Positions 20,339-30,837 of a stretch of 64,000 nucleotides of DNA are shown here, one piece after another. The first letter of the stretch is position 1; each line of letters opens with the position of its first letter. Source of the stretch: Ascoidea asiatica. Lineage: Eukaryota; Ascomycota; Saccharomycetes; Ascoideales; Ascoideaceae. Both the position numbers and the translations under genes were made by a program. The notes beneath the pieces are model-generated. The model did not search any database and was not told the origin of the DNA. It saw nothing but the letters and a program-made list of their open reading frames with translations. The stretch spans positions 2,637,880 through 2,701,879 of the forward strand of contig BCKQ01000001.1 in NCBI GenBank assembly GCA_001600695.1. The letters run 5' to 3'.

Positions 20339-20938
20339 TTTTTAATGTTTTTGCTTTACTTATATAAACTAAGTTAAATATAAATATTGCTAAAAAAAAT
20401 GCTTTGAAGTATATTATAAAGTTATATTTAGTTATGTTTCCAATATATATCCATATTTGATTCAATTTCGTAAAACAATGGTTTATTATATTTTAATATT
20501 TTCATTTGAAATTTTAAAAAAAAATTTCTTCCAAACTTTATTGTTCTCTACCGGTAGTTAAGAAGACAACCCTAAGAAGACCCACTGGGATGGGTCAATA
20601 CTCCGGTTTTATTATCCGTGTTCAGGATGCCATGATTGATTTTCGGGGCCTTACAGTTTTCGGTTCTAAGAACGAGTTTTCGGGGCTTGAACAGTTTTAG
20701 AATAGTTCGGTCAATAGACTTATGGGAAAGTTACTATTTTATCTAGGACAGCTAAGTCCTGGTAATGGAAATTAGATTCGAGCTCCTTGCCTTGAAAGTT
20801 CGCTAAAAAGTTGCGCAATAAATATACAATAATCAATAATCACATTTGAGCTGAGAACTATGGAAAAAAAAGCTGAATCAAATTGATATAAAAAAATAGC
20901 TTTATTAAAATTTAGTTACAAGTTATTATAGTGTTAAA
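20339..20938. promoter_or_regulatory. Divergent HAS1/carrier promoter with GC-richer core
   Basis: The core at about 20545-20830 is GC-richer than its surroundings. It holds AACCCTAA at 20568-20575 (a Tbf1-like site by yeast consensus), perfect short hairpins (GACCCA/TGGGTC near 20578-20595; AGGAC/GTCCT near 20744-20759), and two related copies of TTTTCGGGGC...ACAGTTTT at about 20639-20660 and 20675-20698. Its role as a shared promoter is inferred from position. Confidence 0.5.
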
Positions 20939-22393
20939 ATGGATCCATCTCTAAACAGCACAAAAAAACATACAAAGGCGCTTCGTCACAATGCTGCCAC
21001 AAGAGATTTGGTATGTTCTAAAATGATATTTTACAATATCAATAAAATCAAAATGATATCAAATGGAAAAGCTTGTAATGTTTTACTAACACATTTTTAC
21101 TCGTATTTAGCAAATAGAGGTATGCTTTTTATTTTTTTCAAGTTTTAATCATTTTTCAATTTCAAAAACTAACTGAGTGTAGTCTAATTTAATAACAGCA
21201 ATAATAGCTGGAATTGGTGCTTCTGTAGCCCAAACATCTTTGACATGTAAGTATTTTCACTATTAAACGTCTGCCGGTTGTTAACTTGTTTATTTTATTG
21301 AGTTGCTCGGTTTTTTTTTCCTAGGAATCTGTTTTATTAACTTTTTGATAACTTAAAATTGAAAACAAATTTCATTTTATTGGCATGTTTAGATCCTTTT
21401 GAGTATGTCAAAACTGTTCAGCAGTTGCATAGAAATGTGAAAAATAATAATCCTTTAGAATTTCCTTCAAAAATGAAATACTATACCGCTGGTCTAGGTG
21501 CATTGAATTTAGGAAATGCTTTAAAAGCAAGTTCAAGATTTTTAGTATTCAATAGTGCAAGTAAATTTATGGCAAATGAAAATGGTAAAACAACTGCACC
21601 TAGAGTTGTTATAGCTGGAATGATTACTGGATTTATAGAAAGTTTATGGGTAATTCCTTTCGAAAACATTAAAACTTTAATGATAGAAAATTCTTTAATA
21701 TTGGATAGACGTGATGATTTACAAACTTTGAAAAAAGATAATAATATTAATAGTAGTAACAACAATACTATTAATAAAAAGCAAAACCATAAAATCAAAA
21801 ATACTAAATTAGAATTAAAAAAAGCTTTTCAAAAACCTATAAATTTAACTTTAGATAATGTTTTAAATTCTCAATCGCAAACTCAGAAACAAATAATCAA
21901 TAAATGGGCTTTAAATCCATCAAAAATATTTTTTACTGCAGTTCAAGAATTATATGAAACAAAAGGTTTAAGAGGTTTTACAATTGCTTCAGGAATTACT
22001 TTATTTAGACAATGTTCTAACTCTGCTGTACGTTTTGGAACTTATAATATGTTAAAACAATTAGTTAATCCTAATTCAAATCAAGAACTTTCTTCATATG
22101 CTTCTTTTGCTTTAGGAGTTATATCTTCTGGAGCTGTTGTTGCTGTGACGCAACCTATTGATGTTGTTAAAACAAGATTACAGTCTAAAAATGGACTTGG
22201 AAAATTATATAAAAATTCTCTAGATTGTTGTTTTAGAATATTTGTTGAAGAAGGTGTTACCAAATTATGGAGTGGGTGGATTCCAAGACTGGTTAAAGTT
22301 AGTATAAGTGGAGGAATAACTTTTGCATTTTATCAAAATGTTGAAAACAATATTAAAGCATTAATGAAAGAAACTCCTTTTCAACCTGAATAA
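20939..22393 (+). CDS. Mitochondrial carrier (SLC25) of the citrate-carrier group, with three predicted introns
   Basis: Proposed exons are 20939-21010, 21111-21119, 21183-21246 and 21393-22393 (381 residues). Splicing rebuilds the first carrier repeat, AIIAGIGASVAQTSLT joined to YPFEYVKT across the third intron. Later come PFENIKT and QPIDVVKTRLQ, the signature PxD/ExxK/R of repeats two and three. It resembles Ctp1 and, by having introns, YFR045W/Mrx20, an inner-membrane carrier reported to be citrate-related; substrate is inferred. A Asn/Lys-rich insertion of about 70 residues interrupts the second repeat. Donors are GTATGT, GTATGC and GTAAGT. The 9-nt exon can be skipped without changing frame. 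ATG 20939 follows a clear leader. Confidence 0.82.
21011..21110 (+). other. Spliceosomal intron 1 of the carrier gene
   Basis: Donor GTATGT at 21011, perfect branch point TACTAAC at 21084-21090, acceptor TTTAG ending at 21110. In-frame stops occur inside. It leaves phase 0 on both sides. Confidence 0.85.
21120..21182 (+). other. Spliceosomal intron 2 of the carrier gene
   Basis: Donor GTATGC at 21120, branch-like AACTAAC near 21167-21173, acceptor TGTAG ending at 21182. The choice of this acceptor is set by frame: it opens SNLITAIIAG directly before the first carrier helix. The next AG (21198) would break the frame. Confidence 0.65.
21247..21392 (+). other. Spliceosomal intron 3 of the carrier gene
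   Basis: Donor GTAAGT at 21247; acceptor TTTAG ending at 21392. An earlier TAG at 21322-21324 would create a stop on splicing. A TATTAAC-like branch point lies near 21336-21342. The intron splits the Tyr codon of the PFEYVKT signature. Confidence 0.85.
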
Positions 22394-22555
22394 ATTCTAG
22401 CAATGAAATAAAAAAAAATAAAAAGATAAATTGTAAATAATTGGAAAAATTTATCCAAAATTATATATTCTATATTCTACAAATTAATTTAATGTTACAT
22501 TAAAGATATTTTGTATATTTTTTTTTGTTTAATTGAAGTTCATATAATCCTTCAA

Positions 22556-23476
22556 CTAAACTAAAGTTGTTAATTTAGCAGAAAGTTCAATTTGAGTTTT
22601 AATTGAACTTGCAAGATATTCAACCATGAAAGTATCTTGAATATGAGAATTGAACATATTTTCAATATTTTCAATACCAAGTTTTGTTGGAGATGCAGGT
22701 ATATTACTCAAAAGATATTTTCCAAGATTATCATCACCTTCAATATCACCATTAATAACTTTTGTTACATAATCTGAAGCTTTATCAATTAATTCAGTAA
22801 TCTTACTTAAATCATTTGTAAGAACTTCTAATTCATTTGAATGACCACTTGGTAATTCAATAGATCTATTAACATTATTATCATTTGCTTTAGAAGCCCA
22901 AGATAATACAGTTTTTTCTTCTTTAGAATAAACTACAGTATGTGGAATTGGAACAAAAGCAGTTGAATTTTGTTCATTTACAGCAGATTTTCCAACCATA
23001 GTTGTAATATAAGAACTTAATTGTGGAACACATGCTGCATTACCTTCTTTTGATTTTAAAGTTAAATGAACTATTGGAATAGAATAATTTCCATCAGTAT
23101 AAAAGTTATTAATTAAACTTGAATACATATCTATTTCTGGAATTGTAGAAAACCAACCAACAATTGAAATTTTTGAATTTGCTTTTTTATATATATTTAA
23201 AAATGTTTTATGATTATATTCATTAACAGTAACATTATCATCTTCTTCATTATGCTGAACAATATAAGCATCCTGAATTTCAATTTCAGAATTATCATCA
23301 GAACGACTACCTAATAAAGTTCCAATTACTCTACTATTACCTTCTTGAACACGTAAAGCAGCTTCATAAATTGAAAATACTGCATTTGGTTGAATTGAAA
23401 TTTTAATTGTGGATGAAGATAAAGCTGAAGATGCTAAAGAACTCGGCTTGACAAGATGTAAATTTTTAGAGCTCAT
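22556..23476 (-). CDS. Translation initiation factor eIF3 subunit f (MPN domain)
   Basis: The 306-residue product has an MPN domain in the N-terminal half: VFSIYEAALRV, NSRVIGTLLGSRSDDN, an acidic segment, then SKISIVGWFSTIPEID (the metal-ligand HxH of active MPN+ enzymes is absent, so it is non-catalytic). The C-terminal half has long helices typical of MPN subunits. RVIGTLLGSR favours eIF3f over Rpn8/Rpn11, whose corresponding sequences differ. eIF3f is part of the eight-plus-subunit eIF3 of fission yeast and filamentous fungi, and is absent from S. cerevisiae. It acts in 43S complex assembly in the cytosol. Its presence helps place this yeast. Start at ATG 23476. Confidence 0.82.
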   Translation of the reverse strand: MSSKNLHLVKPSSLASSALSSSTIKISIQPNAVFSIYEAALRVQEGNSRVIGTLLGSRSDDNSEIEIQDAYIVQHNEEDDNVTVNEYNHKTFLNIYKKANSKISIVGWFSTIPEIDMYSSLINNFYTDGNYSIPIVHLTLKSKEGNAACVPQLSSYITTMVGKSAVNEQNSTAFVPIPHTVVYSKEEKTVLSWASKANDNNVNRSIELPSGHSNELEVLTNDLSKITELIDKASDYVTKVINGDIEGDDNLGKYLLSNIPASPTKLGIENIENMFNSHIQDTFMVEYLASSIKTQIELSAKLTTLV

Positions 23477-24648
23477 TTTTAAATAATTTTATTCTAAAAA
23501 ACTTTTGTTTATCTAGTTGAATAACACTAATATCACTTTGATATTGTTTTAATTTCTGATTTGAATATTGTTTTATATTTAATATACTTGGTACGAATAT
23601 CTATAATTTTTCAATCAACTTTAGTTATTCTTCATTATGATAAGGTAACTGCTAATTTGTGTTTTTGAAAAAGTTTTCGTTTTCGTTTTGCTTTCCTTAA
23701 CGTTATGATTCACACGTGATCATACACCTACAGTAACTATTACAGCACTGTAAATCACAACTCATTATTATCTATCCATAAACTATCAAAGTTTCAATCG
23801 ACAGTCAAAATTCCTTCTGATTTGATTATTTTATAAATTCAAGGTTTGATAACTGACTTCATTGGTAGCATGATTAATAATAGAGGATGCTTTATCTACA
23901 ATATTTTTAAAAAACATTTCTTCAATGAAGAAGCTCATATTAAAGCTATACAAAGATGGGTCACTTTGTGTTAAAGTCTATGAGAAGATTTTGATTTAGA
24001 ATCCTCGCTGCAATTTCACGTACAATGATCTGGAAGATTATTCACTAACTTTTTTGATAAATTTTCTGACTTCTCTATCGAGCAACATTGTGATTTGTAA
24101 GTTTTTTTTTTTTTTCTTTGGCATTTTCTTTTGTTTTGACCAAAATTATTTTAGATTTTAGATTCATATATATTTTTGAATATATCTCACTTTTTCGAAT
24201 TAAGAAGTAAAAAAGAAATCAGAATATAATAATTGGAAAAAAAAAAAAAAAAAAATAAATAGAATAAAAACTTCAAAATCAGGATCTATTTTTTTGAATA
24301 AGATTTTTATTTTGCCAAATTGAACGAAATAAAAAAAAAAAAGAAAATTGTTTTCAGTGAGAAAAACGTATTCAGCTTTCAGTGGTTTTTGAGACCACTT
24401 TTTTGGGTTAGCAAACCACGAAGCCTCTTTTCCCACAGTAAGTTTAATTAAATCACATGACTCTAAACACGTGATATTTTTGTATTATTTTAATTTTAAG
24501 TTTGAGAAAAATAGCTTCGTTTTTTACTGAAAAGATTAACGCTGTAATGAAAAAATAGTTTTGAAATGAAAAAAAACTTACATAGGGATTTGATATTTTT
24601 TATTAGATAGACAATTGATTTCAAAACTTATATATAAACCAATAGAAA
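23477..24648. promoter_or_regulatory. Divergent eIF3f/BCP1 intergenic region
   Basis: 1.17 kb with no supported gene. Two CACGTG E-boxes of the Cbf1 type (ACACGTGAT) lie near 23711 and 24467, the second about 180 bp upstream of BCP1. Poly-A/T tracts occur at 24237-24256 and 24330-24342. The frame at 24200-24436 (minus) is weak and I reject it. Confidence 0.45.
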
Positions 24649-25593
24649 ATGGCAAAGCGAAGTAGAGCTGCCCGAAATGGGGAAGCTTCGGATGAACAAA
24701 TAAACTCAGACATAGATTTAAGTTCTTCTGAGGAGTCAAGTAGTGAAGATGTTGATGTTGAAAGAGATTCAAATGGTCAAGAAATTGTAAATGTAGATTT
24801 TGATTTTTTTGATCTTGATCCAGAGGTTGATTTTCATGCAACAAGAACATTTTTAAAGCAATTATTTGGAGATGATTATCAACAATTTGATCTTTCTTCT
24901 TTAGCCAATTTAATCTTAGATCCACAAAACTCAAAAGTAGGAACAACAATTAAAACTGATGGTAAAACAAGTGATCCCTTTGCAATTCTCACCTCTATTT
25001 CTTTAAATAATTATTTTCAATCACCTTCTGTTAACACTCTCATTGATTATATTAATACGAAACTTAAAACTTCATCAAGGCCAGATTTTCTCATGCTTTT
25101 GCAAAAGGCTCTTCAAATAAATAATGGTGATAATGTAGGATTGATAATAAATGAAAGAATAATAAATTTACCTGTTGAAATTATGCCTCCAGCTTTCAAA
25201 TTTTTAACAAAAGAGATTTGTTCTAAAGAATCCAATCAAAATTATTTTTTAATAATATCTAAGGTTTATAAAATGGTGGATTCTTCAATAAGTGATGACT
25301 CTGATATGGACTCAGATATAGATTCAAATCAAACAAATTCTCATAAAAAAATCAAAAAAAGTGAAGATAAAAATCAGCAAGAATTTGAATATTTTCATTA
25401 TGAAGATATTGTTTTAGAAAAATATTCTTCAAAACATATTATTTTACCATATGATAATCAATTACAGGATACTGATTCTAGACGAGTTTTCAATAATTAT
25501 GGTATTCAACCTCATTTAAGTTTAATCTTTATTGAAAAAAATAATTTATTAAAAGCGGTTCCTGAAATGGAATTAAAATTTCCAACTTTTTAA
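24649..25593 (+). CDS. BCP1: Bcp1, BCCIP-family nuclear chaperone/export factor
   Basis: The 314-residue product matches the BCCIP/Bcp1 family. An acidic, Ser-rich N-terminus (about 14-40) precedes the family core VNVDFDFFDLDPEVDFHATRT (split here from 48 to about 67), LKQLFGDD, and a conserved LPVEIMPPAFKFL stretch. The C-terminal half contains a second acidic Asp/Ser patch and FEYFHYEDIVLEKYS. In yeast, Bcp1 (283 residues) is a nuclear chaperone for ribosomal protein Rpl23 and helps export of the lipid kinase Mss4. Start at ATG 24649. Confidence 0.93.
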   Translation: MAKRSRAARNGEASDEQINSDIDLSSSEESSSEDVDVERDSNGQEIVNVDFDFFDLDPEVDFHATRTFLKQLFGDDYQQFDLSSLANLILDPQNSKVGTTIKTDGKTSDPFAILTSISLNNYFQSPSVNTLIDYINTKLKTSSRPDFLMLLQKALQINNGDNVGLIINERIINLPVEIMPPAFKFLTKEICSKESNQNYFLIISKVYKMVDSSISDDSDMDSDIDSNQTNSHKKIKKSEDKNQQEFEYFHYEDIVLEKYSSKHIILPYDNQLQDTDSRRVFNNYGIQPHLSLIFIEKNNLLKAVPEMELKFPTF

Positions 25594-26677
25594 TCTTTTT
25601 TAATCTACTTTTTATCAATAAAAACATATAATAGTAATCTTTTTAGAAATACCGAGAATATATTTTTATATATACTGTATATATTGTGTATGTTTATTCA
25701 TAATGTTAAATAGTGCAGGATTATAGTATGATTGATTTTTGGTTAAGTGATTTAAAATAAGGAATAATTAGGAAAGTAAAACCTATTGGAGTTTTGTACT
25801 CTGTAGGAATAGTTTAGTTTTAGAGGAATAATAAATAATGAAAAAATATTGAAAAATAGCAAAAGTAAAGTTGAATGAAACAAAAAAGATAAAAAAAAAA
25901 CGAAAAAAATCGTATACAAGTACAAGTAGTAATTACAAAATTTAGTAAGCGAAAAGCAAATGAGAAAGAAAAGTTTTCACTAAAACAAAGTAGGATGTAT
26001 AAATTTTTAATATAAGATTATATAAAAATAATTAAAAAATAGTAATTAAAAGTAAAAACTTAGACGAGATTAAAAGGAGGATATATCAAAATAATAAAAA
26101 CAAGAGGAAAATAATTGAATAAATATAAAAAAAATTTTTAAGCATGACCAATTATAAATAAAATAAGGTAAATTAAAAGGAGATAAAATAAGATAAGATA
26201 AGATAGGATAAGAAAACAATAAAATGAAAAAATAAAAGATCAACTAAAAAGAACAATCAAAAAAGCAGTAGGATTAAATTCAAAACATCACAGAAAATGT
26301 AATGTTAATGAGGATCAAAAATTAATAGAGGATATTAAAGTGACAAAAGGCAAAAATGACATATAATAAAAACAAATTACCGCAAATAAATGTTAATAAT
26401 AATAATGATAATAATAATAATAATAGTAATAATAGTAGTAGTTAAAGCAAATTAAAGATGGAAACAGAATATAAGGGATAAATATCACTAGCTTTTTTTT
26501 TCATTTTTTGAATTTTTTAGTTTTTTTTTTTTCTAAAAAAAATAACAAAATTAAAAAGAATCTGACTGTAGAGTTTTTCTTTTTTCTTTCTTTCTTTAAA
26601 GCCGATATATGTATTTATATTAGAAATTTATTTTCGTTTGTTAAGAGATATATTGATAACCAAAAAATAATTCAAAT
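25594..26677. other. Convergent BCP1/SRP1 intergenic region, strongly purine-rich on plus strand
   Basis: 1.08 kb between two 3' ends with no gene. From about 25780 to 26480 the plus strand is overwhelmingly A/G, including AGATAAGATAAGATAGGATAAG at about 26180-26202 and an AAT/AGT trinucleotide block (26395-26445). T-rich tracts begin at about 26490, next to the SRP1 3' end. Confidence 0.6.
26395..26446. repeat. AAT/AGT trinucleotide repeat
   Basis: About sixteen units of AAT, GAT and AGT in the BCP1-SRP1 spacer. Confidence 0.75.
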
Positions 26678-28306
26678 TTAAAAATTGAAATTTCCTTCAG
26701 TTTGCTGAGTTCCAAAACCAAAAGAATCACCTTGAATATCAGGATTCAAATTATTTGTAGCAGGTTCATCAAGACCATCATCATCATTGAAATATTTATC
26801 AATAATATTATAAGCTTTTCTATAAATTTTTTCATTACCATTTCTTTGACATTCAAAAATTTTATCCATTCCACCAGCATCTTCAATAAATACCGAATAT
26901 TTATTTATTGTTGAACCAGAAGCTTCTTTATCCATTTCACCCATTCTAAGAATATTTTCTAAAGCATCAAGAGTAACTTCAATAATTTTATTATCAGCTT
27001 CAGCTAATAAATCACATAAAGGTCTAATACAACCTTGAGAAACTAAATATCTAATTTGATCAGGTTTTGTTAAACCACCAGAAGAAGCATTTGAAATAGC
27101 CCAACAAGCTTCTTTTCTTGTTTTATAATCACCATTTGCAGCTAATAATTTTATTAAAGGAGGAATTAAATTTGCATCAATAACAGCTTGAATTTGTTCA
27201 GTATTACCAGCAGTTATATTTGAAATTGTCCAACAAGCTTCTTTTCTAATTGATTCTTTTGCAGAAGATAATAAAGGTAATAAAGCAGGTAAAACACCCG
27301 AATTTATAACAATTTGAGTTTGTTTATCATCACCAGTTACAATATTACCAACAGCTCTTAAAGCAGGAGTTTGAACTAAAGTTGAATCATGATTTAATAA
27401 TTCAACTAATCTTTTTGGAATTCTAACATTAATTACGGCTTGAATTGCATCACTTGGACCATCAGATAAATAAGAAATTGCCCAACAAGCATCAATTAAA
27501 GTTTCAACATCAGTTGAATAAATTAATTTAGCTAAAGTTGGTAAAGCAGCAGAAACTAAAGACCAATTTGGTTGAGGATTTTTACCTCTACAAAGATTTG
27601 AAAGAGTCCAAGTTGCAGTTCTTAATAAAGACATTTTTTCACAATTAAATAAAGCTAAAACTGGAGCCATTGCATTACAACTTAAAACATAATCTCTATA
27701 TTGAGAACAATCTCCAGCAACATTACCTAAAGCCCAAATTGCTTGTTCTTTAACTTCTAAAGAAGAAGAATATAATAATTGAACAAATAAAGGTACAGCA
27801 GAACTATCTACAACAACTTTAGTTTGTTTTGAAGTTCCAGAAGCAATATTTGTTAAAGCCCAAGCAGCTTCTAATTCTAAAATTTCAGGTTTATCTTGCA
27901 TAAAATTAACTAAAATTGGTACAACACCAGTTTCAATAACTAAATCAATTGGAGGATTATGTTCTCTTGATAAAATTTGTCTAAATTTAGTTGTTGCAGC
28001 CATTTGAGAATTAAAATCATTTGATTGAATTTGTTCCATCATTTTTGGTAAATCTTGTTGTAATTGAGATAAAAATTTTGATTCATCATGTTCATTTTCA
28101 TTATCAGAATCATCATCAGAATCTAATAAATCAGAATCAACTAAATTACGTCTTTTTGCTAAAGTTTCATCTCTTTTTTGTTTACGTAATTCAACTTGTT
28201 GATTTTCACGACGACGACGTAATTCATCAGCAGCAAATCTACCTTTATTTTTGAATTGAGTACGACGATGTTCTGGAATAAATCTTGTTGTTGAATCAGT
28301 ATCCAT
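26678..28306 (-). CDS. SRP1: Importin subunit alpha (karyopherin alpha, Srp1)
   Basis: The 542-residue product begins with an importin-beta-binding domain: [15 protein letters not shown], then [16 protein letters not shown] and KRR (about 8-55), basic as required. About ten armadillo repeats follow, each with a recognisable EACWAISN or EAAWALTN helix whose Trp and Asn residues form the NLS-binding groove. The C-terminal acidic stretch (DDDGLDEP) and the Asn/Gly-rich tail match yeast Srp1 (542 residues, same length). It carries classical NLS cargo into the nucleus with Kap95 and is returned by Cse1, also in this window. Start at ATG 28306. Confidence 0.98.
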   Translation of the reverse strand: MDTDSTTRFIPEHRRTQFKNKGRFAADELRRRRENQQVELRKQKRDETLAKRRNLVDSDLLDSDDDSDNENEHDESKFLSQLQQDLPKMMEQIQSNDFNSQMAATTKFRQILSREHNPPIDLVIETGVVPILVNFMQDKPEILELEAAWALTNIASGTSKQTKVVVDSSAVPLFVQLLYSSSLEVKEQAIWALGNVAGDCSQYRDYVLSCNAMAPVLALFNCEKMSLLRTATWTLSNLCRGKNPQPNWSLVSAALPTLAKLIYSTDVETLIDACWAISYLSDGPSDAIQAVINVRIPKRLVELLNHDSTLVQTPALRAVGNIVTGDDKQTQIVINSGVLPALLPLLSSAKESIRKEACWTISNITAGNTEQIQAVIDANLIPPLIKLLAANGDYKTRKEACWAISNASSGGLTKPDQIRYLVSQGCIRPLCDLLAEADNKIIEVTLDALENILRMGEMDKEASGSTINKYSVFIEDAGGMDKIFECQRNGNEKIYRKAYNIIDKYFNDDDGLDEPATNNLNPDIQGDSFGFGTQQTEGNFNF

Positions 28307-28346
28307 TTTTAATTTTATATTATATGATATTATATTTATATATATT

Positions 28347-28395
28347 GTAATTAGTAATTAGTAATTAGTAATTAGTATTTAGTATTTAGTAATTA
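28347..28395. repeat. AATTAGT/ATTTAGT tandem repeat in the SRP1 leader
   Basis: Seven near-identical 7-base copies 40-90 bp upstream of the SRP1 ATG, likely within or near its transcribed leader. Confidence 0.85.
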
Positions 28396-28573
28396 ATTTG
28401 AAATAAATTGAATTGAATTATAATAAAACTTTATATTTATGAAAGATAAACTAATGTAAAAGATATATAATCAAATACGATAGATATTATTGAACTGATT
28501 AAGAAGAGGGAGGAGGAGGAGGAGGGGGGTATAGTAATAGGATAACTAGTTTATTAATTAGATTTATATTTTA

Positions 28574-28618
28574 ATGAATCAATAAATCAATAAATCAGTA
28601 AATCGATAAATCAATAAT
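28574..28618. repeat. AATCAATA 8-base tandem repeat
   Basis: Five near-exact copies (AATCAATA, with CAGT and CGAT variants) about 270-310 bp upstream of SRP1. Confidence 0.8.
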
Positions 28619-29856
28619 ATAATAACAAACAATAAATAATATGAAAATAATAAAATATAATATTATATTATATTAAGATAAAAATATTAAAAAAAAAATA
28701 ATAAAACTTTTGTTAAAAAATTGAAAAAAATGAAAAGTATTTTAAAAACATTAAAAGAAGCATTAAAAAGACAATTTTAAAAAAGAGAGGATTAATTGAT
28801 TTAAGTACGGGTAAAGCTAATACAGTACTGAGACAGAAAGTACTAATTAACAGTACTAATGGTAGCAATAGTAAGATACAATGTTGGATGGCAGTGGGCA
28901 CTCCTGGAAGTGGGAGTTTGTGCTACAGCAGCAATGAACGAGCTCCCACACCAGCAACACCACTGCTTGGACCTCTCGCACACGAAAACATAGCAACAAA
29001 AGTACCTGTGTATAGCGGGATATACTCACTGACTAAGCCAATACATGCTTGCATATCAGCGTTCCTCATTATTAAAAAATAAAAAAAAGTAGTGCTTTTA
29101 ATATCACCTTCACCCTGATGAAGCAGAACAATGAAGAGCAACGCGCTCAGGTGTGTTCCGCCCAACGCAAGTTCCCGGGCGTTGTCTGGCAACACAGAAT
29201 GAAAAACAAATATCCACTGCAAAACAAATAACAAAACAAAAGCAAAAAAGTGTTTTGTTGCTACTGCTCTTTAGCAGTAGAACTGGGTCACCTGACACGG
29301 CACCTGACTTTAAAAGAAGTTTCTGGAAGATGCTGCTTCATGTACGGCCAATCTCTTTGAAGTCAGATGATAAAATCCAGGACAGCCCGTTCGGGACACT
29401 GTGGGACTGCATCGTCTATAATCCAGGACACCGGAACCTGCTTCGGCAGTTTTCCGTTATCATATGCCACTTCGGCCAGAAGCGCAGCTGCAACTTTACC
29501 CCATCTCCAATCTTCCAACTTCCTTTGCTTTGTTTGCACTTGATCTTCTTTCTTCTCCAGTTAACGAATTCGTTCGCTCCTTTCACTCCAAATATATTCA
29601 TTCATTCATCTGATAAAGTAAATTATTATATCAAATCAATTGGTTCGATTTTGTTTTGTAGATTCAATTATAATAATATACTTCAATTACCCACAATGAT
29701 CTTGTTTTCTGATTACTATTTAATATTCTAATATCCTTATATTCTTTTCCATTTCAATCTTTGCATATATTCTTCTTTTCTCAAATACTTTTCTTATTAT
29801 AATCCTTCATATTCCTATAATCTTATACTTCATATTCTTTAAAAATAATCCAAGAA

Positions 29857-30801
29857 ATGACAAATTCTGTTTCTTCTTTAAAAAATAATTATCAATTAAC
29901 TGCTTTTGATAAAGCCTTAGTTGGTGCTTTAGCTTCTGTAATTGCAAATGCTTTACTTTATCCTTTAGATTTATCAAAAACTTTAATTCAAACTCAATCA
30001 AAATTATTACCAAATGAAGATATTTCGGAAAATTTAAATAAATATAAAAATTCATTAGATTGTTTAATAAAAATTATTAAAAAAAAAAATTCTTTTTTCG
30101 CTTTATATTATGGCTTTTTACCTTCTTTATTATCAACTTTTTCAATGAATTTTACTTATTTCTTTTGGTATTCAATTATTAGAAAATCTTATTCTAAATT
30201 ATTTAATAAAAAAAATAAAATTAATTCAGCTTTTATTGAATTATTATTAGGTGCTATAGCCGCTTCTATTTCTCAATTATTTATTATGCCAATTAATACT
30301 ATTTCAACTAAACAACAATCAACTTCTTCTGATTCTAATTTGGATTTGGATTTGCATTCTGATTCAAATTCTGATTCAGTGTCAGATTCTGTTTTAGTTT
30401 CTGGCTCTGATACTGATAATAAAAATAAAGTTAAAAATACAAATACAAATACAAATACAAATACAAATAAAGGGTTTTTCAATATAGCTAATGATATTAT
30501 TCAAAATCATGGTATATCTGGTTTATGGTCTGGTTTAAAAGTTTCTTTAGTATTAACTTCAAATCCTTCAATTACATATGGTACTTTTGAAAGATTAAAA
30601 TCTTTATTATTACTTTCTTCAAATTCAAATTTAAACAAATCTAATTCAGAGTTGAAATTAAAACCTTTTCAATCATTCTTATTAGGTATGCTCTCAAAAT
30701 TAATTGCAACTATTATAACTCAACCATTAATTGTCTCGAAAGCAATGATTCAAAAAAAAACTCATATTTTAGAATATAACGATAATAAAAATACTGATAC
30801 C

Positions 30802-30837
<36 letters not shown>

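Larger units (their letters stand above)
28307..29856. promoter_or_regulatory. Divergent SRP1/ANT1 intergenic region with GC-rich, hairpin-rich island
   Basis: 1.55 kb. On the SRP1 side: a 7-base minisatellite in the leader, a purine tract rich in G-runs, and an 8-base repeat. From about 28800 to 29560 base composition changes abruptly to GC-rich. This island has perfect hairpins (GTGGGAG/CTCCCAC at 28910-28949; CTACTGCT/AGCAGTAG at 29261-29280), a direct repeat CACCTGAC (29289, 29301), a CCAAT near 29348 and two Adr1-like CTCCAA elements near 29504 and 29587. The 29153-29731 frame starts at GTG and is not supported as a gene. Regulatory roles are inferred. Confidence 0.45.

Noticed and set aside
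24200-24436. 78-codon minus-strand frame upstream of BCP1
   Set aside because: Mostly poly-Phe from a poly-A tract; no domain.
29153-29731. 192-codon open frame upstream of ANT1
   Set aside because: It starts at GTG, has no early ATG, no recognisable domain, and lies in a GC-rich region where stops are rarer.
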